Positions 45,332 to 56,747 of a stretch of 64,000 nt of DNA are shown here, piece by piece. Numbering within the stretch: position 1 is the first letter of the stretch; every line of letters starts with the position of its first letter. Origin of the DNA: Aphrocallistes beatrix (Eukaryota > Porifera > Hexactinellida > Sceptrulophora > Aphrocallistidae); NCBI GenBank assembly GCA_963281255.1, contig OY725494.1:186001-250000 (forward strand). The letters are read 5' to 3'. The notes under the pieces are model-generated. The model was given only the letters and a program-made list of their open reading frames with translations, did not search any database and had not been told where the DNA came from. A program made the translations under genes and the position numbers.

Positions 45332-46897
45332 TGTTACTAAAAGAAATACAATTTCTGTCAAGTTCATATTTTTTAAAATCGCTTACTTAAATGTTATATA
45401 CTTGAAATGAGTGAAATTTATATTTTACATGTGTAATGATGAGGTGATATTGATTATTTACGCATCATTATAGTTTGCGAATTATGAAGGTCTCCCTGAT
45501 TTCACTTTAAAAAAGATTATTTCGATGTAAAATTATAAATACAGGCATATATTAATAAATCCCAAAAAATACCTTGATCTTCGTGTGAAGATTGTTGATA
45601 TATCTTGTTTTGAATGCTTTTGTATATATTTTCTTGTTTAAAGTTGGTTTTGAGTGTAACACATTATGAATGGCCACTTATTTATAGACTATACTTTGAA
45701 TGCCTTCTATTTTGTTTTAAGATTGTGTCATATTTGAAAGCAAATCTTCTCTATCTCTATTGTAGATATTCAACTACTATAGAATTACATCATATTAGTA
45801 GAATTTCTATAATTGACTTACATCTACTCGTAATCAGATCATATCTATTATATTACTATATTAATACATTCGGATTATCTTTCGATTGCAGTGGAGTTCA
45901 GCTCAATCACATTCATATTTTCTGAGTTTCACGAGCTTGTAATACTCAACTTTTGGATATTGGTTAATTTTATGGTTTCAAAAGAATCAGATTCTATTAT
46001 TGAAAAGAGGATCTACATCAGTTTTCGCACAAAATTCGGGTTTTGTCCTAAAGCGATATTTGAAGACTTGTTTATTGTATGTCATGATTGTCACCTTTCG
46101 TATTCGAGAGTATGTGAGTGGGCAGTTCGCTTATTCTGTGAACCCCCTCCTATTAACCGTAATACAAAATTTCGAATCTTGTTGACCTCCTGATATCTTC
46201 TGTGGACCAGTAAGGGGCCCATGGACTCCAGGTTGGAAACTACTGTGTTAGAGTCTTTGGGGGTTGTGGAGCTTCACCTGACAGCCCATATATATCTCCG
46301 TGTGACTTCTGGCTGCTTAACAACCTTACCCATGGGTGGCCCTTATGCCTGTTTAGGAGATAGTTGATATTAATAAAACTTTCTATATTATTGTTTCAGG
46401 GATGCGCCATACTTTAAGCAAGAATCTCGTATCTATTGAAGTGAGTCAGTATTAGTAAACTATTAAGGTTAACATTCGGAGAAATCGGTCAATTTTGGAA
46501 ATTTTCAAAAGTCAAGGTATATCGACAAAGAATTTGTTGAACTTTCTTACTTTCCATCTAACCTCCCCCCCAAAACTGAAAAGGCTTTAGTTAGAGATTA
46601 AGAAAGTTTAACAAGTTCATTGCTCAAAACAATGCTTTGTTTAATTATCCTAATCGAACAATTTTAATGAATGTTAACTTTAACTTCATTATTTGGGAGT
46701 GAATCATATTCATATTCACTTTATGCTTAGCTTGGTTTCCTATGGAGTAATTCCATTTGAAATCGACCAATGATTCCATGTCGAATATTTATCGACTATC
46801 TCAGATATTCTTGAATTTTACCTGTAAGTGTTCCACACAAATATAACAAAACCTCGTTAATACAAACACCAAGGAATGATCGAAACCTTTTCGTATT
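45332..46897. other. Spacer with hAT-like and CAGTAGAACCTCG fragments
   Basis: No gene recognised; the plus-strand ORFs here lack features. About 46135-46250 is a partial hAT-like element (ACCCCCTCCTATTAACCG-type interior, ending CCATGGACTCCAGGTTGG). About 46848-46897 is the left half of the CAGTAGAACCTCGTTAATAC family. Confidence 0.45.
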
Positions 46898-47005
46898 ATT
46901 CGCATTCTGAAAGTGTGAATAGCAAATTATATCAGCCCGCTTATCCAACAACTCCGTAGCATTCTGTGTATCCATGTCTGTTTGCTGCGGTGGCAGGTCA
47001 GAGAG
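46898..47005 (-). pseudogene. Fragment of the TMEM192 3' end
   Basis: Minus strand matches the end of the gene at 48310-49248: it encodes DMDTQNATELLDKRADII where the intact gene has DTDTQNVEELLDKQADMI. The homology covers only the last coding part and is bounded by a MITE half, so this is a dead duplicate. Confidence 0.65.
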
Positions 47006-47344
47006 GCATTAAAGTAATGGCTCATGCCTAGATTAATACAAGTAAGACGCCAGAAATATTGTACGGTAGAATCCGGGGTGAGCCTCAATAAAGTATTGCT
47101 TTGGCTAGTTTCATCTCCTTGTGCATAGGCGCCGAACTCGGAGGTTGGGCCCCTGAACACCCTTCTCCCCAAGATTCGTAGATGGCCCATAGACTCAGTA
47201 CAAAATTTAGGGTTGATAGATTTCCAAAGTTCAGTGCCCCTGTCTTTTCATGTCCTACTTAAATTGTCCTATCAGATGTTTTACTAAACTAATTAGAGTT
47301 ACTTATTTCGAATTTGATCGATTTACTATGTAATTATTTCCTAG

Positions 47345-48035
47345 AGATAAAATAACTTTAGTTTACTTTTAATGACATAAAAGTTCACAATGCAAGACAG
47401 ATAACTAGAAGTAAATATCTATATATAGTTCTAACCTAACTACTAAAGGGACAAACTAAATAATGAAACTATGTCTAATACTACTCAATACTATGGGTAT
47501 AATGAACAAAGCTAAAATGATGTGAGGAATGGAAGCTATCTTGTCTTGCATTGGTGTCCACGCTATTTATATTCATTAGCCTTCATCCTTACTTCATTAT
47601 CATTTTCAAGTTTTGCATTTTTAACAACCTGCTTCACGAAATATATCGTCATTTGGCTTCTATTTTGAATCTCTTTTGTCATTGATTTAATTTTTTCTGG
47701 TTCTCTTTCAGCATCTATTGCAACTAAAGTTCCCAACTGTATTATAGAAGGCATCAAATATTTGTCTGAGATCTTCAGGTAACTTTTAGAGACAATGCTA
47801 AGAAATTTATGGTTTGAGTCCGATTATTTATGGACAACTACACCCTGAAACTATGTCTTATACTTCTTAATCTTATGGGCACTGATGAACTGATGAACTT
47901 AATTAGCTAATCGATAATTACATTGACTACATAGTTACTCGAACTAAAGTCGCTCCGAAAAATTCAGGATGAATAATGTACTTGAAGCATCCTCTCTTTC
48001 CAAGTAGGACAACTTCTTCGGAGATTTCCTCGCTT
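47345..48035 (-). pseudogene. Remnant of a third coiled-coil family member
   Basis: 47563-47800 encodes the C-terminal region on the minus strand (MPSIIQLGTLVAIDAEREPE, then VKNAKLENDNEVRMKANEYK and stop), near-identical to member 2. 47935-48035 keeps part of the first exon (PESFRATLVQ-type codons, GKREDFKYI-type). All of the coiled coil between is missing. Flanking DNA from about 47345 matches the 3' flank of member 2, so a whole gene was duplicated and later deleted internally. Confidence 0.75.
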
Positions 48036-48309
48036 CATTAATACAAAGAGTAAGAAACATTCGAAATTTTTATCGTGAATCCGTATTAATCGGAGTGATT
48101 TACATACCTTTTCCGCCGCCCCAAGTCCTCACCGATTATCCCTGTAATCCACATTATTCTAAGTATAAGATATCACGTTATTTAATCAATAGTCTGCACA
48201 AAGCACTAATCTACTAATTCTACATAAAATTAATGGTGACATATATATAGTAATATACATTTTGGATAAAATTACTTGTATAGATATTTATGTGAGGAAA
48301 GATACATAA

Positions 48310-49248
48310 CTAATGTCTGCTTTGATTCTGAAGTTCCATTATTTTCCTGCCAAGATTCGCATTATGGAATTGTAAATAGCGAATCATATCAGCCTGCTTA
48401 TCCAACAACTCCTCAACATTCTGTGTATCTGTGTCTGGGTTGAATCCTAGGTCAGGTGGAGGAGATGAGAAGGGTAGAACTGATTGGGTTGTACTACTAA
48501 CTGCTGCATCTGGTGATGGCTTCTTACAATTGAATCGCATTGTAATGATGACGTAGTACATAAGGATTGGTAGCATTATAACCAATTCAACACCGACTAG
48601 GATGAGTAAGCAGTAGTTGAATTTGAATATGGTGAAACTAATCCCAGTTTCTATTTGTTTTCTCGTTGCGAAAAGTAGCACCAAGGTTGCATTTCCAGTT
48701 GAGATGACGCTATAAGGAATTCGACGTATATTTCGTAATCTGACATAGAACATTAAGTGTCCTCTTCTCCGAATATTCTGATGTTGCCACTGTACAAGAC
48801 GATCAAAAACTCCAATTATACACCATAGGATAATATGGATGATCGAATAGAGGCAGAATTTGTCTATTTCTATAATACTAGCTTCATTTTCGTCGTTTTC
48901 TTCTTCTGTATCGAACATTATCACATCTACATAGCAGGATACAACGTATATGAGTATAATTATAATCTCTATCATAGTGAAATACCCTGTATAGATATGC
49001 TTAAACTTGATCGGGTTTGGTTGAAGTGAATTGCTGGTTGATTCTAAAGAATTGCGAGACGTATGCCGATTATGTCCACCCTGAGTTTGCCGAATAGCAG
49101 GCCTTCTTGGGTGTGGAACTGCTGTGCGGTTGTTGGTTGGGATATCGTACGCTTGATTTGGCGGGTGAACCTCATCCGAATCGCGAAAAAAGTAACCTCC
49201 ACCAGCACCCCCATGATTGCCATTGTTATTTTCAGCCAAGCTAACCAT
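48310..49248 (-). CDS. TMEM192: TMEM192-like lysosomal membrane protein
   Basis: One exon, 312 residues from the ATG at 49248 (MVSLAENNN) or 320 from 49272. A polar N-terminal tail of about 90 residues is followed by four hydrophobic spans (MIEIIIILIYVVSCYVDVIM; LYSIIHIILWCIIGVFDRLV; VISTGNATLVLLFAT; YCLLILVGVELVIMLPILMY). Both tails are probably cytosolic. The C-terminal tail ends in a short coiled coil, EELLDKQADMIRYLQFHNAN, which closely resembles the conserved end of TMEM192. The human protein (271 residues) is an abundant homodimeric protein of lysosomes and late endosomes. The longer N-tail is Asn/Gly-rich and lineage-specific. The identification leans on the C-terminal motif plus four spans. 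Confidence 0.65.
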   Translation of the reverse strand: MVSLAENNNGNHGGAGGGYFFRDSDEVHPPNQAYDIPTNNRTAVPHPRRPAIRQTQGGHNRHTSRNSLESTSNSLQPNPIKFKHIYTGYFTMIEIIIILIYVVSCYVDVIMFDTEEENDENEASIIEIDKFCLYSIIHIILWCIIGVFDRLVQWQHQNIRRRGHLMFYVRLRNIRRIPYSVISTGNATLVLLFATRKQIETGISFTIFKFNYCLLILVGVELVIMLPILMYYVIITMRFNCKKPSPDAAVSSTTQSVLPFSSPPPDLGFNPDTDTQNVEELLDKQADMIRYLQFHNANLGRKIMELQNQSRH

Positions 49249-51092
49249 CTTAATACGAAATATTAGCTGCATACCTTCACTTTCACGTTTAAATAGCTTT
49301 TCTCCGGTTGCCTATTGACTGATTAGATCACAAAACCTTCCTTTAGGAAGCAAGCGAGTTCGCGATAGGATTGCCATTATATTCAGTTGGTTGGATTCAT
49401 TGGTTCAAGGCATTCTAGTGTGTATAGTGAAAACTATCAACACTCAAGACATATGGTTGTACTGTTGGATTGATGTAAGCTTTTGGAAGGCGAAATTACG
49501 TGTGAATTTCTCGGTATAAAATTCGATATCCTTTGTTTGTTTTTCACTTGTTTCGAATCTATCTCTTTGTCTCACAGCTTTAAAGTTTTCTAATTCAACG
49601 GTAAATTTGTTCTTATCGAATTGAGTTTATATTGCATCTCATATACACAGCTTTCTTGCCATTTGGTATAACTTAGTCCATTTGTCCGCCATTCCGTCTC
49701 TCCCATTAGTTAATACATTTCTACCCACAATCCTGAAAATTTTGCAGTCATTTTAGTCAATGTAATACAACGACGCTTTGTTAGCTTGGGTTGCGAACAC
49801 TTTTACATCAGGCGTCCTACGGGCGCCAATTATTACTTATATTTTCGTTGAATTAGAGATAATCACATTAGGATCGCATATTTGGAGTCACCAAGGAATG
49901 CCACAGCATTACCTTCCCTTTCTAAAAGATAGAATTTGCATAATGCAATCTGATTTTAATGAGAATCCTGTGTGAATTGTGAATTTGAGACTAGGGATTG
50001 GTTTGAACTATAGAATATTCATATTTTCTGAATGCTTCAAAAATGTTCTAGTTGTAATATGTCATCCACACATGCCAACCCGCTTTTCACTCTTCTATTG
50101 AGTTTTCACGAGTGTCCCGTTTTTACATGAAAATTCCCCATTATGTCTCGCTTTTTTGGATTCCATGTATAATACGTTCTTTTACATTCCGTCCCGCTAT
50201 GTCTCGCGAAATTCAACACCGCGTCCCGCTTTTATTATTGCTCAAGTTGGCATGTATGGTAATCAGGCCTCTCAACTCTCACGATTTTCGCAGTCATATG
50301 AGACCATTACACACTGTTATCTCACGATTTGGCACGTATTAAGAGGCTGCCTGTTTTCCATATGCTCCAATATGCTCTAATTTTTCACGAGTTGCGAAGA
50401 ATTTACATACTATTCCTCCTGATGCAAGATTTATTGCTTCCCTATCATCTCTCTTAAACATGGGAAACCTGGTTAACAATTTCAATTCATGAGATCTAGT
50501 TAAGGTATTTCCTCACCCAGGCTTCTATTGTTATTCCTTATATATTATGAGAATTTGGAATTCATATATCTATATATTATGAGAAGTAGGAAATTGATTG
50601 TTTTTTGTTATTGTTGACTTTATATTATTTGCTTTACGTAATGTTATTATATCGTTGTGCCATCGATTCATGAACATGTGTGAGTACTGATTCAGAAATA
50701 CTGTTAGAGATAAAATTTTAAGTTTTATAGGACTTCTTCCTTGTTCTCTATTGTTCTTTTTCCGCGAATATTTAAATATTTATGACTTCATAAGGTTTTC
50801 CTTTACACTTAGTCTAGTTCAATAGACTCGTCATAGTGTTCTCGTTTGGGAGGGAAACTCTTGTAACTGGGCCACTTTCTGTGAAAATCTCCCTAAATTA
50901 TAGTTGAATAAGAAAGAAATGATGTTCCAATTTCCAGGAAATTAATTTGAATTTTAAACCCATCAATGTACTATGGATTTTGCAAACTCATTTCCGATTA
51001 AGTCATTTTGGGCGGGGAAACCTTAGAAATACGGGGTCCAAGCTATAAATAGAATGGACCCCGTGTCATTGGCGGGTAATAGTGTAAGAGAG

Positions 51093-51203
51093 GAGACTGT
51101 ATATTTTGATCAGATAATATGTAGAATTTTGATCAGAAAAGTGGAATTTCAATACTAATTATTTAATACAAATTCCACATTTCTGGTCAAAATATAGTCT
51201 CTA
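51093..51203. repeat. GAGACTGTATATTTTGATCAG inverted-repeat element
   Basis: Ends GGAGACTGTATATTTTGATC and CTGGTCAAAATATAGTCTC are inverted. It is the uninterrupted form of the outer element at 52441-52739. Confidence 0.65.
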
Positions 51204-51382
51204 TCGAGAGAAGGTGGAATGAATGAATAAAATGATAATAAACAAGGTGTCCTACTTTCAGAGTGTAGAGTATTTTGAATGGGGAATAACGTAAAGAGGC
51301 TCGCATACTTTATAACCCATAAAGTTGATAGTAACGAATTCGTAACGTCCAAATACCTGAATATTATATTTATTGTAAGAAA

Positions 51383-51611
51383 GTAAATGGACTTACCTAA
51401 TTTACGAAACGGAACGGAAGCATTCCGGGAATCTGAGTCTACTCCTAATTTACGGAACTTGACGGAACGGTTCCAGAATTTTAAATTCCTATTTTACGGA
51501 ACTATTCAATTCCGGATATTATAAATGCCTAATTTATGGAATCCGTAAATTGGGCGTTTAAAATTTCGGAACCGTTCCATCAAGTTCCGTAAATTAGGTA
51601 TGTCCAAGTAA
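51383..51611. repeat. TGGACTTACCTAATTTACGG inverted-repeat element
   Basis: Left GTAAATGGACTTACCTAATT, right the inverse of TTACTTGGACATACCTAATT. The unit TAATTTACGGAACTT recurs several times inside in both orientations. Non-coding. Confidence 0.65.
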
Positions 51612-51702
51612 ATATGCCAAAAAGTTGTCTGAAAATTCGGACAAATTTCCCTTCTTTTCCATACGATTAAATTATTTTTTTCTTACAAGCCTAGGTCATA
51701 GC

Positions 51703-53228
51703 ATGAGTAGCAAAGTGAGTTCCATGCTCCCAGCACTGAACAAAGATATGTCTTCTTCCAATCAATCCAGTTATGAGGAGTACCTCTCTAACAGCTCCAT
51801 CATCACAGTGGAGGATATAGAACAGCTGACACAACCCACTTCTAACTATCTGGTGCCCAGGAATGCTAACGTGTATGGCATTTTCTTCACTAGGTAAGGG
51901 GTGTGATTGCTTGAAAGAGATGTCCTTATAAGGAAGGTAGGGGTGACCATTATTAGAATTTTCAGACGGGGTGGGGCATGGCATTCAGTTGGGGGCCTGG
52001 AGTCGCTGTAAGTCACCCAATGGACTCTAGATGCGAAGCCCCTGGAAGCTGATAGCATTTATTTTATAATATTCATTTACTTGAGGAAGTGACAAAATAA
52101 ATGGAAAATTTCTCACACAATTTCGTTCATTAAATCCTGACAGGGGAGGGAGCAAATCCGTCTTAACTATACTCCTTAATGTGGCTGGGGAGTGTAATTA
52201 CCATTCGAATAGCCTCTATGGCAGTGGTTTTATCTATATTTTGAGAAAATAGGTGTCCGTCATTTTTTATTCACCGAAATGTCAGCAGTATGGAGAATCC
52301 CATATGGATGGATGAAACTTTTCAAGAATTTTATTCCTAAATTGTCTGATTCTAAAGTATCTTTTTATGTAGAATCCGAATTTCTTTGTCTTTTATCCGT
52401 TTGAACATGTTTAAAATAAAATGTATCCCTACTTTTCAGTGAGACTGTCCATTTTGATCAGAAAATATGTAGAATTTTGATCAGAAATATAGAATTTCAA
52501 TACAGTCAGTTCTCTCTAATTGTCCACTTCTGTAATTGTCCAGGTTCTCTAATTGTCCACTTACCAGAATAGGAGTACTATGTGCACACACACACTTCGA
52601 ATTCTCTAATTGTCCAGGGTTCTCAAATTGTCCACTTAGAATCCCATTACCCAATGGTGACAATTAGAGAGGACTTTAATAAAACTTCTACATTTCTGAT
52701 CAAAATTCTACCTATTTTTTGACCAAAATATACAGTCTCCTTTTCTGTATATTAATTTCCCATTCTAGGTTCAGTCTGCGAGATGAGGAGAGTAACAAGT
52801 CCATTCTAGACATCAAACTAACCGAAGAAGAGGTAGAGAACTATCCAACTGCTTATGAGCAATCGACTGACCCTTCATTCGGCAGATTTATTCACTTTCA
52901 GCTCCCTTCTTCCTTCCTAGACATGAAACATATCGGCGCTACGATCGATTTCAAAATCGGGAAAGAACCAGTTCAATCCTTTCGGATGATTGAGAAGCAT
53001 TATTTTAAAAATCAACTCCTGAAACAGTTCGATTTCTTATTCCCTTTCTGTATGCCAAACAGTCGGAACTCTTGCGACCAAGTCTATGAAGTTCCCGAGC
53101 TAAGCCAAGATTTGAAATCCGAAATGATAGGACACCCCCTCATGACAAAATCAGATTCATTCTACTTCGTAAAGAATCGATTGGTGATGCATCACAAAGC
53201 TGAATATGCGTTTGATTGCGCTTATTAA
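51703..53228 (+). CDS. UNC119: UNC119 lipid-binding chaperone
   Basis: Two exons, 51703-51893 and 52769-53228 (the split codon AG/G gives Arg), encode 216 residues; human UNC119 has 240. The protein is a beta-sandwich that binds myristoylated N-termini (transducin-alpha, NPHP3, Src kinases) and delivers them to cilia and membranes under ARL3 control. Signature segments: TVEDIEQLTQPTSNYLVPRN, FGRFIHFQLPSSFLDMKHIG, EPVQSFRMIEKHYFKNQLLK, FDFLFPFCMPNSRNSCDQVY and SDSFYFVKNRLVMHHKAEYA. These match the family almost end to end. The N-terminal tail before the fold is short (about 30 residues) and Ser-rich. The single intron carries a nested pair of MITEs (52441-52739). Confidence 0.93.
52441..52739. 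repeat. Nested MITEs in the UNC119 intron
   Basis: Outer ends GAGACTGTCCATTTTGATCA and CAAAATATACAGTCTC (family of 51093-51203). Inserted at a TA inside it is an element of about 52503-52677 with ends CAGTCAGTTCTCTCTAATTG and CAATTAGAGAGGACT; the motif CTCTAATTGTCCACTT is repeated within. Confidence 0.7.
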
Positions 53229-53734
53229 CTCCAATCTTTCCCTCTCTCTCCCCTCTATTCACTCACTTACAACCAACTCACTTACTTGTTGATTCGATCA
53301 GAAAATTGTATGATATACCCTACCTATTACCTCGTTAATGTTAGGTTACTCATGAATGTTTGTACAGATTGCGTACGTATGCGACATTATACCATACCTT
53401 ATGAACTGTTCTAGACACCACTAACTTGCTTTGAGTAACTAAACTGTTTCTAAGGCAAATATTTTGAAGATTTAATTAGTAAATTACGCGATTTTAGGAT
53501 AAATCGTTTTTTAAAAATCGCTTTTTCAGTAATTTGATGTGTTCTTAATCTTTGGTTAGTAACGAATCTTTATCCATTCATTCACACTTGGGTTGTGAAT
53601 GAATGGTTAAAGATTCGTTACCAAAATGCTGATTTTATCTCAAGAATTTTGCACAAATAATTCCTTAAAATTGATTGCCTTTTTCCTAGACTTTTCAAGA
53701 AAGGGTATATTGAAATGAAAACGTGTACAAACCT

Positions 53735-53812
53735 AAGTTGACTAATTCCTGAATTGATGAATAATTCGAATAATTTGCCATTTTTTAATGAATTAGTCAA
53801 CTTAGGTACAAA
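53735..53812. repeat. CTAAGTTGACTAATTC palindromic element
   Basis: CCTAAGTTGACTAATTCCTG and its inverse (AATGAATTAGTCAACTTAGG) about 78 bases apart, with ATTCGAATAATT between. Same family as 2209-3388 and 61540-61770. Confidence 0.65.
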
Positions 53813-54295
53813 CTGTTTCAAAAACCGGAGGCTTTTCATAATTTGAATCCCTTTTTTAGAAATATATTTTGTACAGTGTATGACAAAACAATTATGAGAA
53901 ATTAACTAATTAATACAAGTACAATTACTATACATACAGAGTTAAATTCCGTTTCAAATGAAGCCAATAGGAGTTTAGTGACACAATAAAGCCTTTAAAG
54001 AAGACATAATTACTTCCACATTTTAAGTAGCTAACTATTCAAAAAAATATTTCCTCTATGTATGTGTAATTATTGAATTTAATGAAATAATCAATTTTGG
54101 CTTCCTATTGGGTACCGGAGTTTCAAATTTTGACTATGCGGTCAGCAGAGTTTCCTCTCAATTTGATTCTTTGAATCTGTGAAAAGTTGTCGCTTTGTGA
54201 AGTTCAGTATAAGAATCTTAATGGACAGTTAGACCATGGATGCAATTTACAATTAAAATGTTAGGTCTGAGAATCGATTTTCCAAGTGTCTATTA

Positions 54296-54449
54296 CAGTC
54301 AACTCCGCTTAATTGGAAAAAGTCTCCAGGAATGGAATGGTTCTCATAGATAGAAGCTCTAAACTAAATTTCATCGGTTAATTGGGAACTCCGCTTAATC
54401 GAGACAAAATATTCGGGACCAAAGTGTCCCGATTAAGCGGAGTCACCTG
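54296..54449. repeat. CAGTCAACTCCGCTTAATTGG MITE
   Basis: Ends CAGTCAACTCCGCTTAATTG and ATTAAGCGGAGTCACCTG, inverted, with TA on the left. Related copies at 58.2-58.4 kb and 59239-59391. Confidence 0.7.
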
Positions 54450-54485
54450 TTTATTCATTGGAAGAACCGACAGTTTTTAGTTTTT

Positions 54486-54531
54486 AATACACAAGTTGTT
54501 AACAGGCAAGTAGAGCCTGTTAACAACTTGT
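54486..54531. repeat. Perfect hairpin ACAAGTTGTTAACAGGC
   Basis: 17-base perfect arms (ACAAGTTGTTAACAGGC / GCCTGTTAACAACTTGT) with a 7-base loop AAGTAGA. Not followed by a T-run that would suggest a polymerase III product. Confidence 0.7.
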
Positions 54532-54927
54532 ATTTATGTATGATTATTGGAAATATTTTAACTACAGACAATTTATTGATAATCCCAGGCGTGTTGTGCA
54601 AAAGTTCAATTTCGGTGAAGCACCGAAGTGTTTGAGGTTATGCCCCCTCCCCCCCTTGCCCACTTAGCTCCATCTGCCTGGCTCCCCCTTTGGTACTCCT
54701 AACCAATTAAGACAGGGACGACACTATACCCCTGGTAAACCCATGTACTGACTCTATCGGAACATACGCCCATGTATTCGGGTTATTCCCGATTACTTTT
54801 GTATGGAAATAATTGTTTACCAAATAGTTAGTAGCATTTCATCAATACTTAATAAATTATTACAAATCAAAAATAAATACATTTTTTGAAAAGGAAAATA
54901 TAAAGGACCTAAAGTTCTCTTGTAACT

Positions 54928-56052
54928 TCATGATGAGTAGGAGCGTTGAACTGAATCAACGAGAGGTTCCGTTTCTCGAAATGTCCCATGGTTGTTCGCA
55001 CGAATAACACGATCGCGCATAAAATTTGGCGTTTTATGAAATGTCTTGATAGCACTTGTGAAGCCAGTTTTGAAAACCCCATACAACAGAACGTGTATGC
55101 CTCCCTGTAGACCTTGAATGACGCTTAGAATTATAAGTGTGATGATGAAAATCACATACAATTCGTGTTCAGCTTCAAAAGTATGTGACAGATGTTCGGA
55201 ATAGAAAATGTAGAAAATAGACGAAATCAAGATTGAAATCTCTTCCACAAGAATGAATAGAGTTTTAGCCAATGCTAGAAGGCAGGCAAGGCGATAATCG
55301 CGCTTTTCAAGGAGATATAAACCGCGATTTCGTTTGATATGGTACGCAACATTGATGTAGAGAATAATGTTGAAGACAACAATGATTAATAATACAATAT
55401 TGACAAGAATAACTGATACCATCTGTAGATCCACCCAAATTAAGTCCCACTCCAAAGCAAACGGCCTCTTCTCAATACTGACTATAAAACCGAAAATCCC
55501 AGCCGAAATGTTATACCCTAAATTTTCATGATTATTCTCGAAATCGTGAAAAGACGCAAGTGATAAAACTAACCATACAAACCCATATATCAACGGGAGA
55601 GCTATAGATATTGCAAGCCAGATTCGAATGCGTGATTGTCTGTATCTCTTGCGTTGATCACCTGCTCCCATTTCTCTACCCTGATTGATGTATATTTCTC
55701 TGATCTTCATTGCTGAGTTGACGCAATATGTCGTGATGAGAAGGTAGGATGCGAATTTTAACGCCGTCACTGTAACGGTTATCGTAATAGCTACGACCGA
55801 CGCATCGAACGAGTTCTGATTTGCTGCAAAAGTCTCGCCAATAAGCGTGATTATGCACCAGAATATAGCAATGATAAAGTCACAAATAGCAATCAAATAC
55901 GTCAAAAAAACCTTCCCTTTACAAGCCGTACGGAAGCAACATCCTGTTGTTATCACTAGAAAGGTGACAAGAATGGAGAGAAGTGAGAATCCAGCTCGCG
56001 TTCCATACGCACCCGATTCCAATCCAAATATTTCAGTGTGATATTCACTCAT
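54928..56052 (-). CDS. Intronless multi-pass (7TM-like) membrane protein, unknown family
   Basis: 374 residues in one exon with about seven hydrophobic spans: SLLSILVTFLVITTGCCF; VFLTYLIAICDFIIAIFWCI; VVAITITVTVTALKFASYLL; IWLAISIALPLIYGFVWLVL; LQMVSVILVNIVLLIIVVFN; ILVEEISILISSIFYIF; and VIFIITLIILSVIQGLQGGI. The basic loop KIREIYINQGREMGAGDQRK lies between spans 3 and 4 and the C-terminal tail is polar and basic, as in many GPCRs. I do not see a DRY or NPxxY motif, so assignment to a GPCR class is not supported; a cAMP-receptor-like or orphan 7TM protein is possible. Same size and gene structure as the gene at 62515-63636, but no obvious sequence similarity between them. Confidence 0.75.
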   Translation of the reverse strand: MSEYHTEIFGLESGAYGTRAGFSLLSILVTFLVITTGCCFRTACKGKVFLTYLIAICDFIIAIFWCIITLIGETFAANQNSFDASVVAITITVTVTALKFASYLLITTYCVNSAMKIREIYINQGREMGAGDQRKRYRQSRIRIWLAISIALPLIYGFVWLVLSLASFHDFENNHENLGYNISAGIFGFIVSIEKRPFALEWDLIWVDLQMVSVILVNIVLLIIVVFNIILYINVAYHIKRNRGLYLLEKRDYRLACLLALAKTLFILVEEISILISSIFYIFYSEHLSHTFEAEHELYVIFIITLIILSVIQGLQGGIHVLLYGVFKTGFTSAIKTFHKTPNFMRDRVIRANNHGTFRETEPLVDSVQRSYSS

Positions 56053-56747
56053 AAGTAAAGTGAATCAGACTATTCCTACTGCTTTTATGCTGTGAATTGA
56101 TATGATTTGGATGACATAAGCTAGCAAAACGTTTTTCTTAGTATAGAGTAGAAACTGACCAAGTTAAATATACAAGTTAGCCCAAAGTTTAATTTCTTTA
56201 GCACAAATTCCCTGTAAAAGTGACTCAATTTACCTCAAATATGCGAACTATATCCTAGGAATCTGATCATTTTACATGATGTTATTCAGTTTGGAGCGCA
56301 TACACCGTTAATTAGTTGTCTTCTCTCACTTTCTAATTCTTCTCTATTGTCTCCGTGTTATGCTCTGTTCAAGTCTTTCATACCCAGACTTTCTAGGCAT
56401 CTTTGATTGGGATGATGCTTGATGTGAAATTTAAACTATACATTATCCATATTTCAATTCTAATGTTAAATTGTCCTTCCTTTGTTTTGACTTGATAGTG
56501 AAATTCCCTTCACAACAAACGATTTCCTTTCAAGGAGTGAATCTATACAGTTTTCTTGATATGTTAAATAAACCATATGATCGAGTTCATTGATTCGCCG
56601 TTGTCTGCTGATTCTATCATATGCTCGCACTCAAGTATAGCGGTTGATAATAATTATAATTTCTATGTTTTGTAATCCTTATTTTGAGATGATGTGTGAA
56701 TCCATACTTTATCCTGAGTTCACAGGTGTCTAAATAACTATTATATC
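56053..56747. other. 5' flank of the membrane protein gene
   Basis: AT-rich, no gene and no repeat recognised. Confidence 0.4.

Larger units (their letters stand above)
49249..51702. other. Spacer between TMEM192 and UNC119
   Basis: The genes are divergent. No gene is seen in 2.4 kb. Contents: a GGCGTCCTACGGGCGCC motif near 49808, a repeat copy at about 50985-51065 (GATTAAGTCATTTTGGGCGG; cousin of 32190-32260), and the elements at 51093-51203 and 51383-51611. A splice-acceptor-like TTTTTTTCTTACAAGCCTAG just before the UNC119 ATG suggests a non-coding first exon somewhere here. Confidence 0.45.
53229..54927. other. Spacer between UNC119 and the membrane protein gene
   Basis: The two genes are convergent. 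No gene seen. Contents: a palindromic AAGTTGACTAATTC element at about 53735-53812, a MITE at 54296-54449 and a hairpin at 54486-54531. A G/C run near 54640 is unremarkable. Confidence 0.5.
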
